Positions 39,823 to 49,442 of a stretch of 64,000 bases of DNA are shown in pieces. Source of the stretch: Candidatus Gastranaerophilales bacterium (GTDB taxonomy: Bacteria > Cyanobacteriota > Vampirovibrionia > Gastranaerophilales > Gastranaerophilaceae); NCBI GenBank assembly GCA_944327245.1, contig CALVHD010000006.1, positions 1-64,000 of the forward strand, in the 5' to 3' direction. The translations under genes and the position numbers were made by a program. How positions within the stretch are numbered: position 1 is the stretch's first letter; each line of letters opens with the position of its first letter. Under the pieces are notes generated by a model. The model was not told the origin of the DNA and made no database searches. It saw only the letters and a program-made list of their open reading frames with translations.

Positions 39823-42327
39823 ATGAGAATTGCCGGCGCAAAAGCTTGCAGAGGTTTTTCCGTTGCAGAGCTTATTATTTCTATTCTTGTTATTTCAATT
39901 ATTTTGGCAGCATTCACGCCTTTAATCACACAAAAAGCAAGAAATTCATTGACCGTCAGAACAAACGTCACAAAAGGCTTAGAAATTTACACAAACCCCG
40001 GAACATATGCCTTTGATGTACCTTTAGGGATTAATACTCTATTTATCCAAGGCGCGGGCGGAGGCGGCGGTGGAGCCGGCGCAACATCTGCAGAAAAAGA
40101 AGTGTCAATAACAACAAGTACTAACTGGATAGTTCCATCAGGAGTCAGTCAAGTCACGTTTACAATTCAGGGCGCAGGTGGCGGCGGTGGTGGCGCAAAT
40201 GGAAACAGTACAGGAAATACTCACTGCCCATATCCATCTGAAGAATTTCTTGCCATAAGAGGCACAGAAGATGAAAGTGACCTATGCTACATGAGAAGTT
40301 TTAAAACAATTGATGGATCCGATGCATGTGTAGTAAACACAACAACACTATATCCTGGAGATGCATGTACATCTAGTTATTGCGCTTGGGTATACAGAAA
40401 CCCAACAAATGGAGTAGTAGCGTACTGGGGACAAGACTATCAAACATCTAATGGCGGATTAAAAAGTACGGGTTACAGCATATTTACAAGAAAAGCAGCC
40501 AGCATGGCATGCACGGTACATAAAGCAACACCATGTGACTATAATGCATATATTCAAGGAACTATGGTAAATAAAAACAGATACAGACTTCCAAGTATTG
40601 ATGAATTAAATAAAGTAAAAAAATACAGAGAAGAATGGTCATTTAGTCAAGGAGCAGCAGGCTTAAATTTATGTACAAGGGACTTTCCAAACTACAATAA
40701 CAATGCAGATAAAAGAGTTGCTTATTGCACCGATGCAGGTAATTGCTTAGGTATAGACCTTAATGGCTGCACACCATTTCAAGTTTTAGGCTCCGATAAT
40801 AGTAGATTTTACTTTAACAGCTTTAGCGACATTATTGTAGACGATACTGTAACAAATGTATCAGGCGTAGTTAAATGTGTTACCCCTTTAAAATACTACA
40901 ACGGATATTCTGCCGCAGGTGGCGCATCAGGTGCTATATTAGAAAAAACAATTAATGTATTACCTAAAGATGTATTAGAAATCACAATAGGTAACGGAGG
41001 TAACGGCGGAGCTGCAAAAACAAAAGGTTCTCAAGGTGAAACTACAACAATTGTCCATAAAAGAAATAATATAGAACTTGGAACATATTATGTTAAAGGA
41101 GGATTAGGGGGTAATGCTGCAACAACAACAGCATACGGCACTGCCTATAAAAATGGAACAGCAAACAACGAAACAACTCCAACGGGAACATGTTACGCCA
41201 GAAACAGAAATACAACAACTGGCACATTTAATGGCGGTAATATAAATTGCAGCAAAATATCAAAAAGCGGTGAAAGCGGGACATCAACACAAGGCGGTAA
41301 TGGCGGAACTGTTGATAATACAATCACAATCGAAAAAGGAGATGCTAGCTCAGGAGGTTATTTATATATTGACAGCGCTAGAACTGCTTTTCAAAGAGCA
41401 ACAGATAAAGAAATTAGTTTAGCAAAAGGACAAAATGCAACAGAATATGGTTTTGGAGGTGGAGGAGGGTATACTCCTGCTTGGGCAAATTCAACAAATA
41501 ATTTTTATCAAGGAGGAAAAGGAGCTCAAGGTAAAGTTACAATTAAATATAACATAGGATTTCCCGGTGGTGGCGGGGGTTCAGGCTCAAGAATAGGAGG
41601 CGTAAACGATGATAATAATATGTATGAAATAAAATATAAAGTAGATGAAGGTTCAAGAATTGTATTTATAGTTGGTACAGGAGGTGCTGGCGGCGATGCA
41701 CGCAAAGACGGAACAAACGGCACAGCTACAATTATTGGCAATAACGATATAATTTTTTTAGCAGGTGAAGGCGGAAAAACAGCCACAGAAACAGATATAA
41801 CAGCTTCTCAGGGAGGAAAAGGAGGAAATGCTGGATACATCGACCAAAATGGTAATACCGAGATTGTATTATCTGGTATAAAAACAAAAACACCCACTTC
41901 AATAGAATACACATATACACCAACAGATGGAAGTTTCAAAGGTCAAAACGGAAAAAGAGGCGGAGTTCCGGCAACATCAGACATACAAGATGGATATAGC
42001 ATATTAGGTACTATATTTGAATACGGTTTTTCAGGCGGTATTGGAGGAAGCCCCTTTGGCGTTGCAGAAAATAAACTCAATAGCGCAATCACATGTGGAG
42101 GCGGAACATTAGGAACATTAGGTGAGACAACAAATATCAATTATTTATGTACATCCGGAAGCGGTTCAGGAAATACAGCAAAAAGCCACGACCCTGTAAA
42201 TAACGAATATGGCGGCTCCGGCGGTGGCGGCGGGGGTATAATAGAAAATTCATCACAGCTAGGCAAAGGTGGAAATGGCTCAAGCGGATATTTGAGAGTC
42301 AGATGGGATGTAACCCAGCAACACTAA
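39823..42327 (+). CDS. Giant pilin-like protein with glycine-rich and Cys-rich domains
   Basis: The N-terminus carries a type IV prepilin / pseudopilin signal: a short basic leader, then G|FSVAELIISILVISIILAAF with the conserved Glu five residues after the cleavage site, and a hydrophobic helix. The 834-residue length is far above normal pilins (about 150-200). Two short GAGGGGGGA stretches flank a strand; a Cys-rich domain with an RLPSIDEL motif (about 150-365) is related to the domain in the gene at the left edge. The rest is glycine-rich repeats. Probably a surface fibre tip or adhesin. GGAG precedes the ATG. Confidence 0.85.
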   Translation: MRIAGAKACRGFSVAELIISILVISIILAAFTPLITQKARNSLTVRTNVTKGLEIYTNPGTYAFDVPLGINTLFIQGAGGGGGGAGATSAEKEVSITTSTNWIVPSGVSQVTFTIQGAGGGGGGANGNSTGNTHCPYPSEEFLAIRGTEDESDLCYMRSFKTIDGSDACVVNTTTLYPGDACTSSYCAWVYRNPTNGVVAYWGQDYQTSNGGLKSTGYSIFTRKAASMACTVHKATPCDYNAYIQGTMVNKNRYRLPSIDELNKVKKYREEWSFSQGAAGLNLCTRDFPNYNNNADKRVAYCTDAGNCLGIDLNGCTPFQVLGSDNSRFYFNSFSDIIVDDTVTNVSGVVKCVTPLKYYNGYSAAGGASGAILEKTINVLPKDVLEITIGNGGNGGAAKTKGSQGETTTIVHKRNNIELGTYYVKGGLGGNAATTTAYGTAYKNGTANNETTPTGTCYARNRNTTTGTFNGGNINCSKISKSGESGTSTQGGNGGTVDNTITIEKGDASSGGYLYIDSARTAFQRATDKEISLAKGQNATEYGFGGGGGYTPAWANSTNNFYQGGKGAQGKVTIKYNIGFPGGGGGSGSRIGGVNDDNNMYEIKYKVDEGSRIVFIVGTGGAGGDARKDGTNGTATIIGNNDIIFLAGEGGKTATETDITASQGGKGGNAGYIDQNGNTEIVLSGIKTKTPTSIEYTYTPTDGSFKGQNGKRGGVPATSDIQDGYSILGTIFEYGFSGGIGGSPFGVAENKLNSAITCGGGTLGTLGETTNINYLCTSGSGSGNTAKSHDPVNNEYGGSGGGGGGIIENSSQLGKGGNGSSGYLRVRWDVTQQH

Positions 42328-42348
42328 CAAATTTCAGCTTTCTATCAC

Positions 42349-42374
42349 AAGGCGTATTTAAATACGCCTTTTTT
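42349..42374 (+). terminator. Terminator of the pilin-like gene
   Basis: AAGGCGTA / TACGCCTT perfect stem with a TTTAAA loop and a T run, 22 bases after the stop. It reaches the stop codon of the convergent glf gene. Confidence 0.85.
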
Positions 42375-43491
42375 ATATATCTAAACTATCAAAAACTTCA
42401 ATAGCGCGCAAAATTGCTTTATCCATATCATAATACATATAATCACCCAAACGCCCCAAAAAACAAAGATTATTTTTTGCTTTTGCTTCATTTAAATATT
42501 TTTCATACAAAATAAAGTTATCTTTTTTTAAAATTGGATAGCACCTGTTATTTTTACCCAGAACAAAGGCTTCAGGATATTCCTTTGCAATTACTGTTTT
42601 GTTTATTTTGATATTAGAAAAATATTTATATTCGTGTATTCTTGTAAACTTTTGAGCACAAGGATAATTAATAACTGAATTAAACTGGTAAAATTCCTGA
42701 TTATATTCTTCTAATTCTAATCTGACACTGCGATATGGAAGTTGACCAAATTTATAACCAAAATATTCATCAATAGCACCGGTATAAAAAATCATATCGT
42801 AGTCTTTTAGAGAATTTCTAACTGTTTTAAAGTCACAATTCAAAGAAACTTTTATATTAGGATAATTTAACATTTTTGAAATTAAATTTGTATAACCGTC
42901 TTTAGGAATTCCTTGATACTTATCTTGAAAATATCTGTCATCCTTACTTATAAATATCGGAACTCTTGCACAAACATCACAGTTTAACTCATCAGGTTTA
43001 AATCCCCATTGTTTTAGCGAATAAGGCAAAAAAATTTTTTCATATACATATCTTGCCAATTTTTTTAAATCTTCATCATCTTGATTTAAAAAATCCAAAA
43101 CAGAAATTTTTTTATTGTATTCATACTTTTTGTACAATTTTTCTTCAATAATCTGCGCTTTTTGTTTATTAAAAACTTGATATATTGAATTTAAATTAAA
43201 AGGCAAACTGCAATATTTTCCATCAATAAACACAAGAACTTTATGAATATACTGATTAAAATCACAAAATTGAGAAATAAAATTCCAGACTTTTTCATTA
43301 GATGTATGAAAAATATGAGAACCATATTTATGAATTACAATACCGTTATTATCCGTATAATCATAAGAAATTCCCGCAATATGACCTTTTTTATCAATTA
43401 TATGAACATCATAATTTAATTTTGTTGCAAACAAATTTGCAATTGTTGCACCTGAAAACCCTGCTCCAACAACTAATATTTTTTTATTCAT
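42373..43491 (-). CDS. glf: UDP-galactopyranose mutase
   Basis: Glf converts UDP-galactopyranose to UDP-galactofuranose, the donor for galactofuranose-containing glycans. The FAD-binding GAGFSGAT motif is at 9-16, with an Ile-Asp at the end of the next strand (HIIDK), and family motifs YGSHIFHTSNEKVW, LPYSLKQWG and YTGAIDEYFGY. At 372 residues the length is normal. The presence of glf implies galactofuranose in an envelope polymer. An AAGGA site precedes the ATG, and the GT8 gene is 50 bases upstream. Confidence 0.97.
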   Translation of the reverse strand: MNKKILVVGAGFSGATIANLFATKLNYDVHIIDKKGHIAGISYDYTDNNGIVIHKYGSHIFHTSNEKVWNFISQFCDFNQYIHKVLVFIDGKYCSLPFNLNSIYQVFNKQKAQIIEEKLYKKYEYNKKISVLDFLNQDDEDLKKLARYVYEKIFLPYSLKQWGFKPDELNCDVCARVPIFISKDDRYFQDKYQGIPKDGYTNLISKMLNYPNIKVSLNCDFKTVRNSLKDYDMIFYTGAIDEYFGYKFGQLPYRSVRLELEEYNQEFYQFNSVINYPCAQKFTRIHEYKYFSNIKINKTVIAKEYPEAFVLGKNNRCYPILKKDNFILYEKYLNEAKAKNNLCFLGRLGDYMYYDMDKAILRAIEVFDSLDI

Positions 43492-43541
43492 AATAAATCC
43501 TTTTTATTGCAGGCATAAGTTAATTTTATTATAATTTAAAA

Positions 43542-44447
43542 TTAATTATCTTTTTTAAATAAATATGTTTTAAACAAAGCCGCGTAAAATCTTGGTCTGA
43601 TAAAAAACAAAGGCCTGTATTTTAAATATTCAATCAAAGAAGCCTTTTGATTTTCTTTTGTCCAATATTTATAATCTTGTTCAGATAATTTCCAAGGAGT
43701 TAATTGTAAATATTTAAAATATAAATCCCTATGATACGAAAAACTTGCCCAATGCCAAGGTTTCTTTTTTGAAACAAAGTGAACAACGCAAGGCTTTGAA
43801 ATATAACTTGAGCGGTTTGTAAAATTAGAAGATTGAACATTCCATTTATCATCGACGATTTTAATTTTATTTCTGCATACCTCATTAATAATTGTCTGAT
43901 CGCCTACTTTGATGTACTCTGAATTTTTTATCGTCCAAGATAAAAATTCATCCTCGGTTTTATCGATTCTCATTTGTTTTAAATTAAAAACTAAAACGCC
44001 AGCATTAACATAAGTCGGATTTTTTCTTAAAACTTTTTTATTTATATCCTTGACACCCGCAACAAGATTATCGCCTAAATCAATACTAAAAAGTTCACTT
44101 AGACTTGAATTAACAACTACGTCACAATCAAAATATATTATTTTATCAACACAAGGCAGCAAAGAGGGCAATTTTAAACGATAATAAGTTGCAATAGTTA
44201 CGTATGAATGAGTTTTTATTTTTGAATACTCATTAAACAAAGCCTCATCTATATTTATAAAATTAATATTACAATTTTTAATAGACACAAGAGAATTGAT
44301 TTCATCCTTATGCTTATCAGAAATTCCTCCGTCAAGAATATAAAAATTTAATTCATCATCAAAATTTGCATTTTTCAATATAGAAGCTATTACAACACCT
44401 GCATATTTTGAATAATTATCATCAGATGCAACACAAACATTTATCAT
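43542..44447 (-). CDS. GT8 family glycosyltransferase
   Basis: Starts MINVCVASDDNYSKYAGVVIASIL, a typical GT8 opening; an in-frame ATG eight codons earlier (44471) has no better ribosome site. The metal-binding motif is FDCD and the C-terminal motif VVHFVSKKKPWH. It is related to the GT8 domains in the operon at 31.8-34.4 kb but in a separate unit with glf. It likely adds a sugar to a surface glycan. Confidence 0.88.
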   Translation of the reverse strand: MINVCVASDDNYSKYAGVVIASILKNANFDDELNFYILDGGISDKHKDEINSLVSIKNCNINFINIDEALFNEYSKIKTHSYVTIATYYRLKLPSLLPCVDKIIYFDCDVVVNSSLSELFSIDLGDNLVAGVKDINKKVLRKNPTYVNAGVLVFNLKQMRIDKTEDEFLSWTIKNSEYIKVGDQTIINEVCRNKIKIVDDKWNVQSSNFTNRSSYISKPCVVHFVSKKKPWHWASFSYHRDLYFKYLQLTPWKLSEQDYKYWTKENQKASLIEYLKYRPLFFIRPRFYAALFKTYLFKKDN

Positions 44448-44620
44448 ATTACTTTTCAAAATAACCCCCATCTAATCTAAAACAAAAAAGAACTATAGCC
44501 AATATTTTAATACAAAAAAGCAATTTTGTAATGAAATTCACATAAACTATACAACAATAAAATTTTACCCAGATGAACAGATTGGATATAATCTAAATAA
44601 GAGCAACGGAAGGTATTAAA

Positions 44621-47326
44621 ATGAACAACTTTGACACACCAAAAGAGAGTATAAAAGAAGATGAATTAGGATATTCGTATCTGGCATATTATATAGCCAA
44701 AATCATTAAAGATATAAATCCGATTAATAACGCCTATGTAATAGGCATTTGCGGAAAATGGGGAGATGGCAAAACTACTTTAATTAACTACATAAAAGAA
44801 ATTCTGCAATATAGTTACAAGAATAACTATAAACTTGATATAGACAATTACAAAAATATATTAAATAAAATTAAAAACGACAATACAATATATGATGAAA
44901 ATCAAAATAAAAAAAGTATAGATACTTTTGCTTTAATAAAAGCAATACTTATATTGTTCTTAATTACAACAACATTAATAATTAAATTTAGTCCGAAAAT
45001 ATCAACTCTCAATTTAACTGATTATATGTTGATTGGTTTATTTATCATACTGCTTTTAAACATTCCGCCCACAAAAAAACAATTATTAAATTCATCTAAA
45101 GAACTCTTTTTTAACTTTTTATCACTTTTTCATAAATTCGAGAACCCTGCGCAAAATATTATAAAAATAATTGACTTCAATCCTTGGTATTATCAAAGAA
45201 ATGAAAAAGAAATAACACAAAATTTCTTCAAACTACTAGGCCAAGAAATTCAAATCAAAGAACAAAACAGCAATATAAATTTAATACTACAATATGCCTC
45301 GTGCCTTTTAAATATCAAATTTCCAAATATAAAATGTGATGACAAAAATATTACAAATATAAAAAGAACTATAACCAAAATTTTAAAAAAAGAAAATAAA
45401 AAATATCTGATTATAATTGATGACCTTGATAGAATTCCGCCTCAAGATGTTGCGCTTGTTTTTAAAACGGTTAAATTACTTGCAGACTTTCCAAATATTA
45501 TATATTTACTGTCTTATGATAAAAATTATTTAACAAATCAATACCCTTTTCAAAACTCAGACTACATACAAAAAATAGTACAGCTCGAAAAAACACTCCC
45601 GATTATTCCGCCGGCAAAACTAAAAGAAATCTGCATAAAAAGACTGGACAATATAATTAACAAAAATTCAAACTTCAATTTAAATGAATTTATAAACATT
45701 TATGACTTTGCAATAAACAAATTAATTAAAAACATAAGAGATATAAACAGATTTGAAAATTCATTCCATCTTTCATATATTGCAAATCAAAATACCGATA
45801 AAACAGATTTAACCGATTATATTTTAATCTCAATTTTAGAAGAATTCGATAAAACAACTTACAGTTTAATACAACAAAATAAACATCTGCTGTTTGAAAC
45901 AATATCTTCTCTTGATTTAAAAAAGCACACAGATTTTATCCAACTTCTGAGTAAACAAAACGGTTTTTATATTTTTATAGTCTTATTTGCAAATTACTTA
46001 AGCAAAATTGAAGATGCTATAACACCCCTATTAAAAACAACATCAGTAAACAATCCTATTATCTCGGATGCTCCAAAACATATATTTACTGAAATTTTAA
46101 ACTCCTTTCAATTTAAATATAAATCATTTTTGTACAAAGATAACTATAAAAAAATTTCAAATAAAATATTTTTTGACAACTATTTTTTAACCAACACGAT
46201 CACATCAACGCTTACAGATGATGAATATATTTCCTTAACAAAAACAAATGAAAATATAGAAGAATTTCAAGAAATCTTCACAGATATCTTTTTAAAAAAC
46301 GAAGATAAATTTAAAGATTTTCGCGAACGACTTTCAAGAGACAAAGCATTTATAAATAAAACAAATAATATTTGCAATCTAATCGAAGGGCTGCTTAATG
46401 TAAAAGACAGCATAATATTAAAATTATTTAACTTAAGATTTTTTTGCGAAGATATACTGTCAATTTTAAAAATCAACAGAACCATAACAAAACACAAAAT
46501 GCTCGATATACTCTTAAAATCTTTTAATTCCGATAATATAATACAGCAAATTTATTGGTGTAATGAATTAGAAATGTCAAATATAGACGAGTATTTTAAA
46601 ACCGAAAAATTTAAAGCATTTAACATAGGAATGCTGAAAAATAAAATCAACAGCTCAAATATTTATCCTCCTGAAGATATTAATATACTTATTGACGTTC
46701 TTATAACATGCCAAAGATGTAACTTAAAACCCAACAATTTCAAGGACTTAACAAATAAAATTTTAACCAGCAAAAATCATACTATCCAATTATTAAAAAA
46801 ATGCAATACATTGAAAAATTGCTACTATTTCTTTGAATTTAAAGAAATGCAAGACATATTAATTGAATATTATTTTGAAACAAAAAACGATTATTTAAAT
46901 GACAGGCTGTTCAAAACAAATATTGTCCAAAAAAGCTTAAATGAAAACTTAACCTCAAAAAAAGATTTTTTTATAAACGATTTTTTAAAACTCACACCCA
47001 TCAATTTAAATATAAATTCAACAATTGACAAAATTAAAAACTCAAAGAATTCACAGCTTACAATAATCGACAAAAATAATATAAATAATTTTATACAAAA
47101 AAACATATTTATGATTTTTGATAAAATATCCGAAAATCAATTAGTAGTTAAATATGTGCTAGATAGCTGCTTTATGAATAATGATACAAAAAATAAGCTT
47201 GAAAACACGATCAAAAACACAATTGAAATTATAAACAAATTACAAAAATTAAATCTCGATTTAAGCCTGGAACAAACAAATATATTAAAAAATAAATATT
47301 TAGAACTTTACAACAGTTTATTATAA
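44621..47326 (+). CDS. KAP-family membrane P-loop NTPase
   Basis: The 901-residue protein fits the KAP NTPase family: Walker A GKWGDGKTT at 45-53 close to the N-terminus, a two-helix membrane hairpin inserted between Walker A and B (about 106-125 and 135-151), IDFNPWYYQRN, and Walker B with IIIDDLDRI (D267, D268, D270). The C-terminal 550 residues are helical without a known domain. Some KAP NTPases act in phage exclusion (PifA) or membrane signalling. Role here unknown. GGAAGG precedes the ATG. Very low GC. Confidence 0.88.
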   Translation: MNNFDTPKESIKEDELGYSYLAYYIAKIIKDINPINNAYVIGICGKWGDGKTTLINYIKEILQYSYKNNYKLDIDNYKNILNKIKNDNTIYDENQNKKSIDTFALIKAILILFLITTTLIIKFSPKISTLNLTDYMLIGLFIILLLNIPPTKKQLLNSSKELFFNFLSLFHKFENPAQNIIKIIDFNPWYYQRNEKEITQNFFKLLGQEIQIKEQNSNINLILQYASCLLNIKFPNIKCDDKNITNIKRTITKILKKENKKYLIIIDDLDRIPPQDVALVFKTVKLLADFPNIIYLLSYDKNYLTNQYPFQNSDYIQKIVQLEKTLPIIPPAKLKEICIKRLDNIINKNSNFNLNEFINIYDFAINKLIKNIRDINRFENSFHLSYIANQNTDKTDLTDYILISILEEFDKTTYSLIQQNKHLLFETISSLDLKKHTDFIQLLSKQNGFYIFIVLFANYLSKIEDAITPLLKTTSVNNPIISDAPKHIFTEILNSFQFKYKSFLYKDNYKKISNKIFFDNYFLTNTITSTLTDDEYISLTKTNENIEEFQEIFTDIFLKNEDKFKDFRERLSRDKAFINKTNNICNLIEGLLNVKDSIILKLFNLRFFCEDILSILKINRTITKHKMLDILLKSFNSDNIIQQIYWCNELEMSNIDEYFKTEKFKAFNIGMLKNKINSSNIYPPEDINILIDVLITCQRCNLKPNNFKDLTNKILTSKNHTIQLLKKCNTLKNCYYFFEFKEMQDILIEYYFETKNDYLNDRLFKTNIVQKSLNENLTSKKDFFINDFLKLTPINLNINSTIDKIKNSKNSQLTIIDKNNINNFIQKNIFMIFDKISENQLVVKYVLDSCFMNNDTKNKLENTIKNTIEIINKLQKLNLDLSLEQTNILKNKYLELYNSLL

Positions 47327-47378
47327 CCTAAAATATTTTTATAGAAATAATTTAGGTGTTAAAATACAATACTCAACA

Positions 47379-47972
47379 ATGAGAATAGCGCTAAACAATT
47401 TTAATATAACAAAAGCAAGGTTAAAATTAGACCCCATAAACAAAACTGCGCATAAAAATACCTCATGCAAAACTCAACTAAAAGATATTAATTTTAAAGG
47501 TTTTTTAGATATTTTCAACAGAAAAAACAAACTATATACAAAAGATGAAGATGGAAAAACTCCTGTTCACAAAGCAGCCGCGCAAGAATTTATACAAATA
47601 GCACAAAAAGACATTGACGGGTTAAAAAGAGCAATGTTTATTAAAGACAACTTAGGCAATATACCCGCCCACTACGCAAATAACAAAACAATAAAAGCAA
47701 TGGCAGAATATACACCCGAAGAACTTAGAATTTCATCTCTTATCCAAAACAACAACGGGGACACACCATTAAATTTTATGGACGCAGAATCTTTAAGCAT
47801 AATGACCAAAATTGCCCCTAAAGAGCTTGAAGCGGCAATATTTATAAAAAACAAAAACGGCAAAACAATATTAGACAATGCATCTGAAGATAAAATTTCA
47901 ATATTAAAAAACTTTATACCAAAAGAACTAAATTGGTATATGCTTGAAATTAGCAAAAAACAGCATGCCTAA
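47379..47972 (+). CDS. Ankyrin-like repeat protein with NFKG motif
   Basis: 197 residues. The start MRIALNNFN...INFKGFLDIF matches the N-terminal motif of the protein at 38708. The rest is four units of about 35 residues with the pattern ...FIKDxxGxxPxHxA..., like degenerate ankyrin repeats (DGKTPVHKAA, LGNIPAHYA, NGDTPLNFM, NGKTILDNA). A protein-binding role is likely. No ribosome site is seen; TACAAT lies 8 bases before the ATG. It follows the KAP NTPase gene by 52 bases. Confidence 0.75.
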   Translation: MRIALNNFNITKARLKLDPINKTAHKNTSCKTQLKDINFKGFLDIFNRKNKLYTKDEDGKTPVHKAAAQEFIQIAQKDIDGLKRAMFIKDNLGNIPAHYANNKTIKAMAEYTPEELRISSLIQNNNGDTPLNFMDAESLSIMTKIAPKELEAAIFIKNKNGKTILDNASEDKISILKNFIPKELNWYMLEISKKQHA

Positions 47973-48003
47973 AACAGTATTAATTATTACATACTAAAGC
48001 TGA

Positions 48004-48270
48004 CTACTTTTTATCCCACCACCACTTATGACGTTTAGGTCCTTTTTTGTGAGGATGATGCGTTGGACCCTTAGGAGGATGATGTTTTGGAGCTTTTTTA
48101 GGATGATGATCAAACCACAAAAAACGATGCGGCTCATCAGTTGAATTAACCATAACCTCCGTATTATCGTTTCTAAATCCAAACCAAGTAAAAGCAGCAT
48201 TTGCACTTGGAATATTAAATAAAGTAAATACAAACAAGCAAATACTAATTCCAATAATTTTTTTCAACAT
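48004..48270 (-). CDS. Small secreted His/Pro/Lys-rich protein
   Basis: ATG 48270 is preferred over the upstream in-frame start at 48327, since GAGG lies nine bases before it and it begins a clean signal peptide (MLKKIIGISICLFVF..., cleavage after SANA). The mature part of about 63 residues ends in a tail of His, Pro and Lys (HH-P-KK repeats) and WWW. Such tails bind transition metals. It is divergent from a cation diffusion facilitator gene 112 bases away, so a metal-related role is plausible but unproven. Not assignable to a known family. Confidence 0.65.
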   Translation of the reverse strand: MLKKIIGISICLFVFTLFNIPSANAAFTWFGFRNDNTEVMVNSTDEPHRFLWFDHHPKKAPKHHPPKGPTHHPHKKGPKRHKWWWDKK

Positions 48271-48382
48271 CAATACAATCCTCATAAGACTTTTTTCAAT
48301 TATTTTATTTATTTTCCATAGTGTCAAGCTAAACTAAAAAATTATATCTATAAGTTTTTGATGTGATAAAATAACTTTTGTA

Positions 48383-49255
48383 ATGGATATAATAAAACAA
48401 AAAAAATTAGCAGCAGGGCTTTCTATAAGCTCAAATGCAGTAATAATTGCCTTAAAACTTATAGCAGGGATAATATCGGGCTCTATAAGTATAATTTCTG
48501 AAGCAATTCATTCATTAAGTGATTTTTTGGCTTCAGTTTTAACATTTTTTTCTGTAATGAAATCTTCTGAACCCGCAGACAAAAATCATCCTTTTGGTCA
48601 TGGAAAATACGAAGATATGTCAGGGTTTATCGAAGGAGGATTAATAATTTTTGCCTCAATATTTATTATTTACGAAGCATTAAATAAATTATTTATACAC
48701 AACGCAAATGACATAAACACAAACCTTGGCATTTTAGTAATGTTTTTTGCAAGTGTAGCAAATCTTATTGTAAGTACAATATTATTTAAAGTTGCCAAAA
48801 AATCAAATTCAATTTCTCTTTTTGCAGACGGAGAACATTTAAGAACAGACGTATATTCTTCATTGGGCGTTATGGCGGGTTTAATATTAATTAAAATAAC
48901 AGGCTTGCAAATTCTTGACCCAATAATTGCAATTTTTGTTGCAATTTTTATATTTAAGGCAGGTTTTTCAATATCAAAAGAAACCCTAAATAACCTTTTA
49001 GACGGCTCACTTCCTCAATCAGATATAGAAGCAATTAAAAAAGTAATTGATTCATACAAAAACGATTGCCCGACTACATATAAAGATTTAAAAGCAAGAC
49101 GTTGCGGCCCTTCGATAGACATAGAGCTAACAATCTTATTTCCGCCTGAAACATCAATTCTAAAATGTCATAGCATTTGTGATGACATAGAAAATCTAAT
49201 AAGTCAAAAACTTAACAATACAACCATAATGATACATTTAGAGCCAAAATGTTAA
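48383..49255 (+). CDS. Cation diffusion facilitator (CDF) transporter
   Basis: Exports divalent metals such as Zn, Fe, Mn or Co in exchange for protons. About six membrane helices and a C-terminal cytosolic domain are seen. The first metal site SEAIHSLSD has H43 and D47; the second is GEHLRTD (HxxxD). HPFGHGKYE in the loop is typical of the FieF/YiiP-like group. At 290 residues the length is normal. No ribosome site was found. Confidence 0.94.
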   Translation: MDIIKQKKLAAGLSISSNAVIIALKLIAGIISGSISIISEAIHSLSDFLASVLTFFSVMKSSEPADKNHPFGHGKYEDMSGFIEGGLIIFASIFIIYEALNKLFIHNANDINTNLGILVMFFASVANLIVSTILFKVAKKSNSISLFADGEHLRTDVYSSLGVMAGLILIKITGLQILDPIIAIFVAIFIFKAGFSISKETLNNLLDGSLPQSDIEAIKKVIDSYKNDCPTTYKDLKARRCGPSIDIELTILFPPETSILKCHSICDDIENLISQKLNNTTIMIHLEPKC

Positions 49256-49442
49256 TATCAACAAAATAAAAAAATGTTAAGTTTTTGCAATAGACGTTTA
49301 AAAGCTATAAAATTTATCTTGTTGTTAGTATTGCAATATAAAAATATTACATAGAATAGAAACTGTTAAGGAATTATAAAATTATTTAAAATACAGTCAA
49401 TTATACATATTCATCTGTTTTATTTTTGATGGTGTTGCAATT

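Noticed and set aside
41526-41786. Minus-strand Pro-rich open frame in the pilin-like gene
   Set aside because: It mirrors the glycine-rich codons of the opposite strand and is a by-product of that composition.
47326-47357. Inverted repeat ACCTAAA / TTTAGGT after the KAP gene as terminator
   Set aside because: The loop is 18 bases and no T tract follows, so it is not counted as a terminator.
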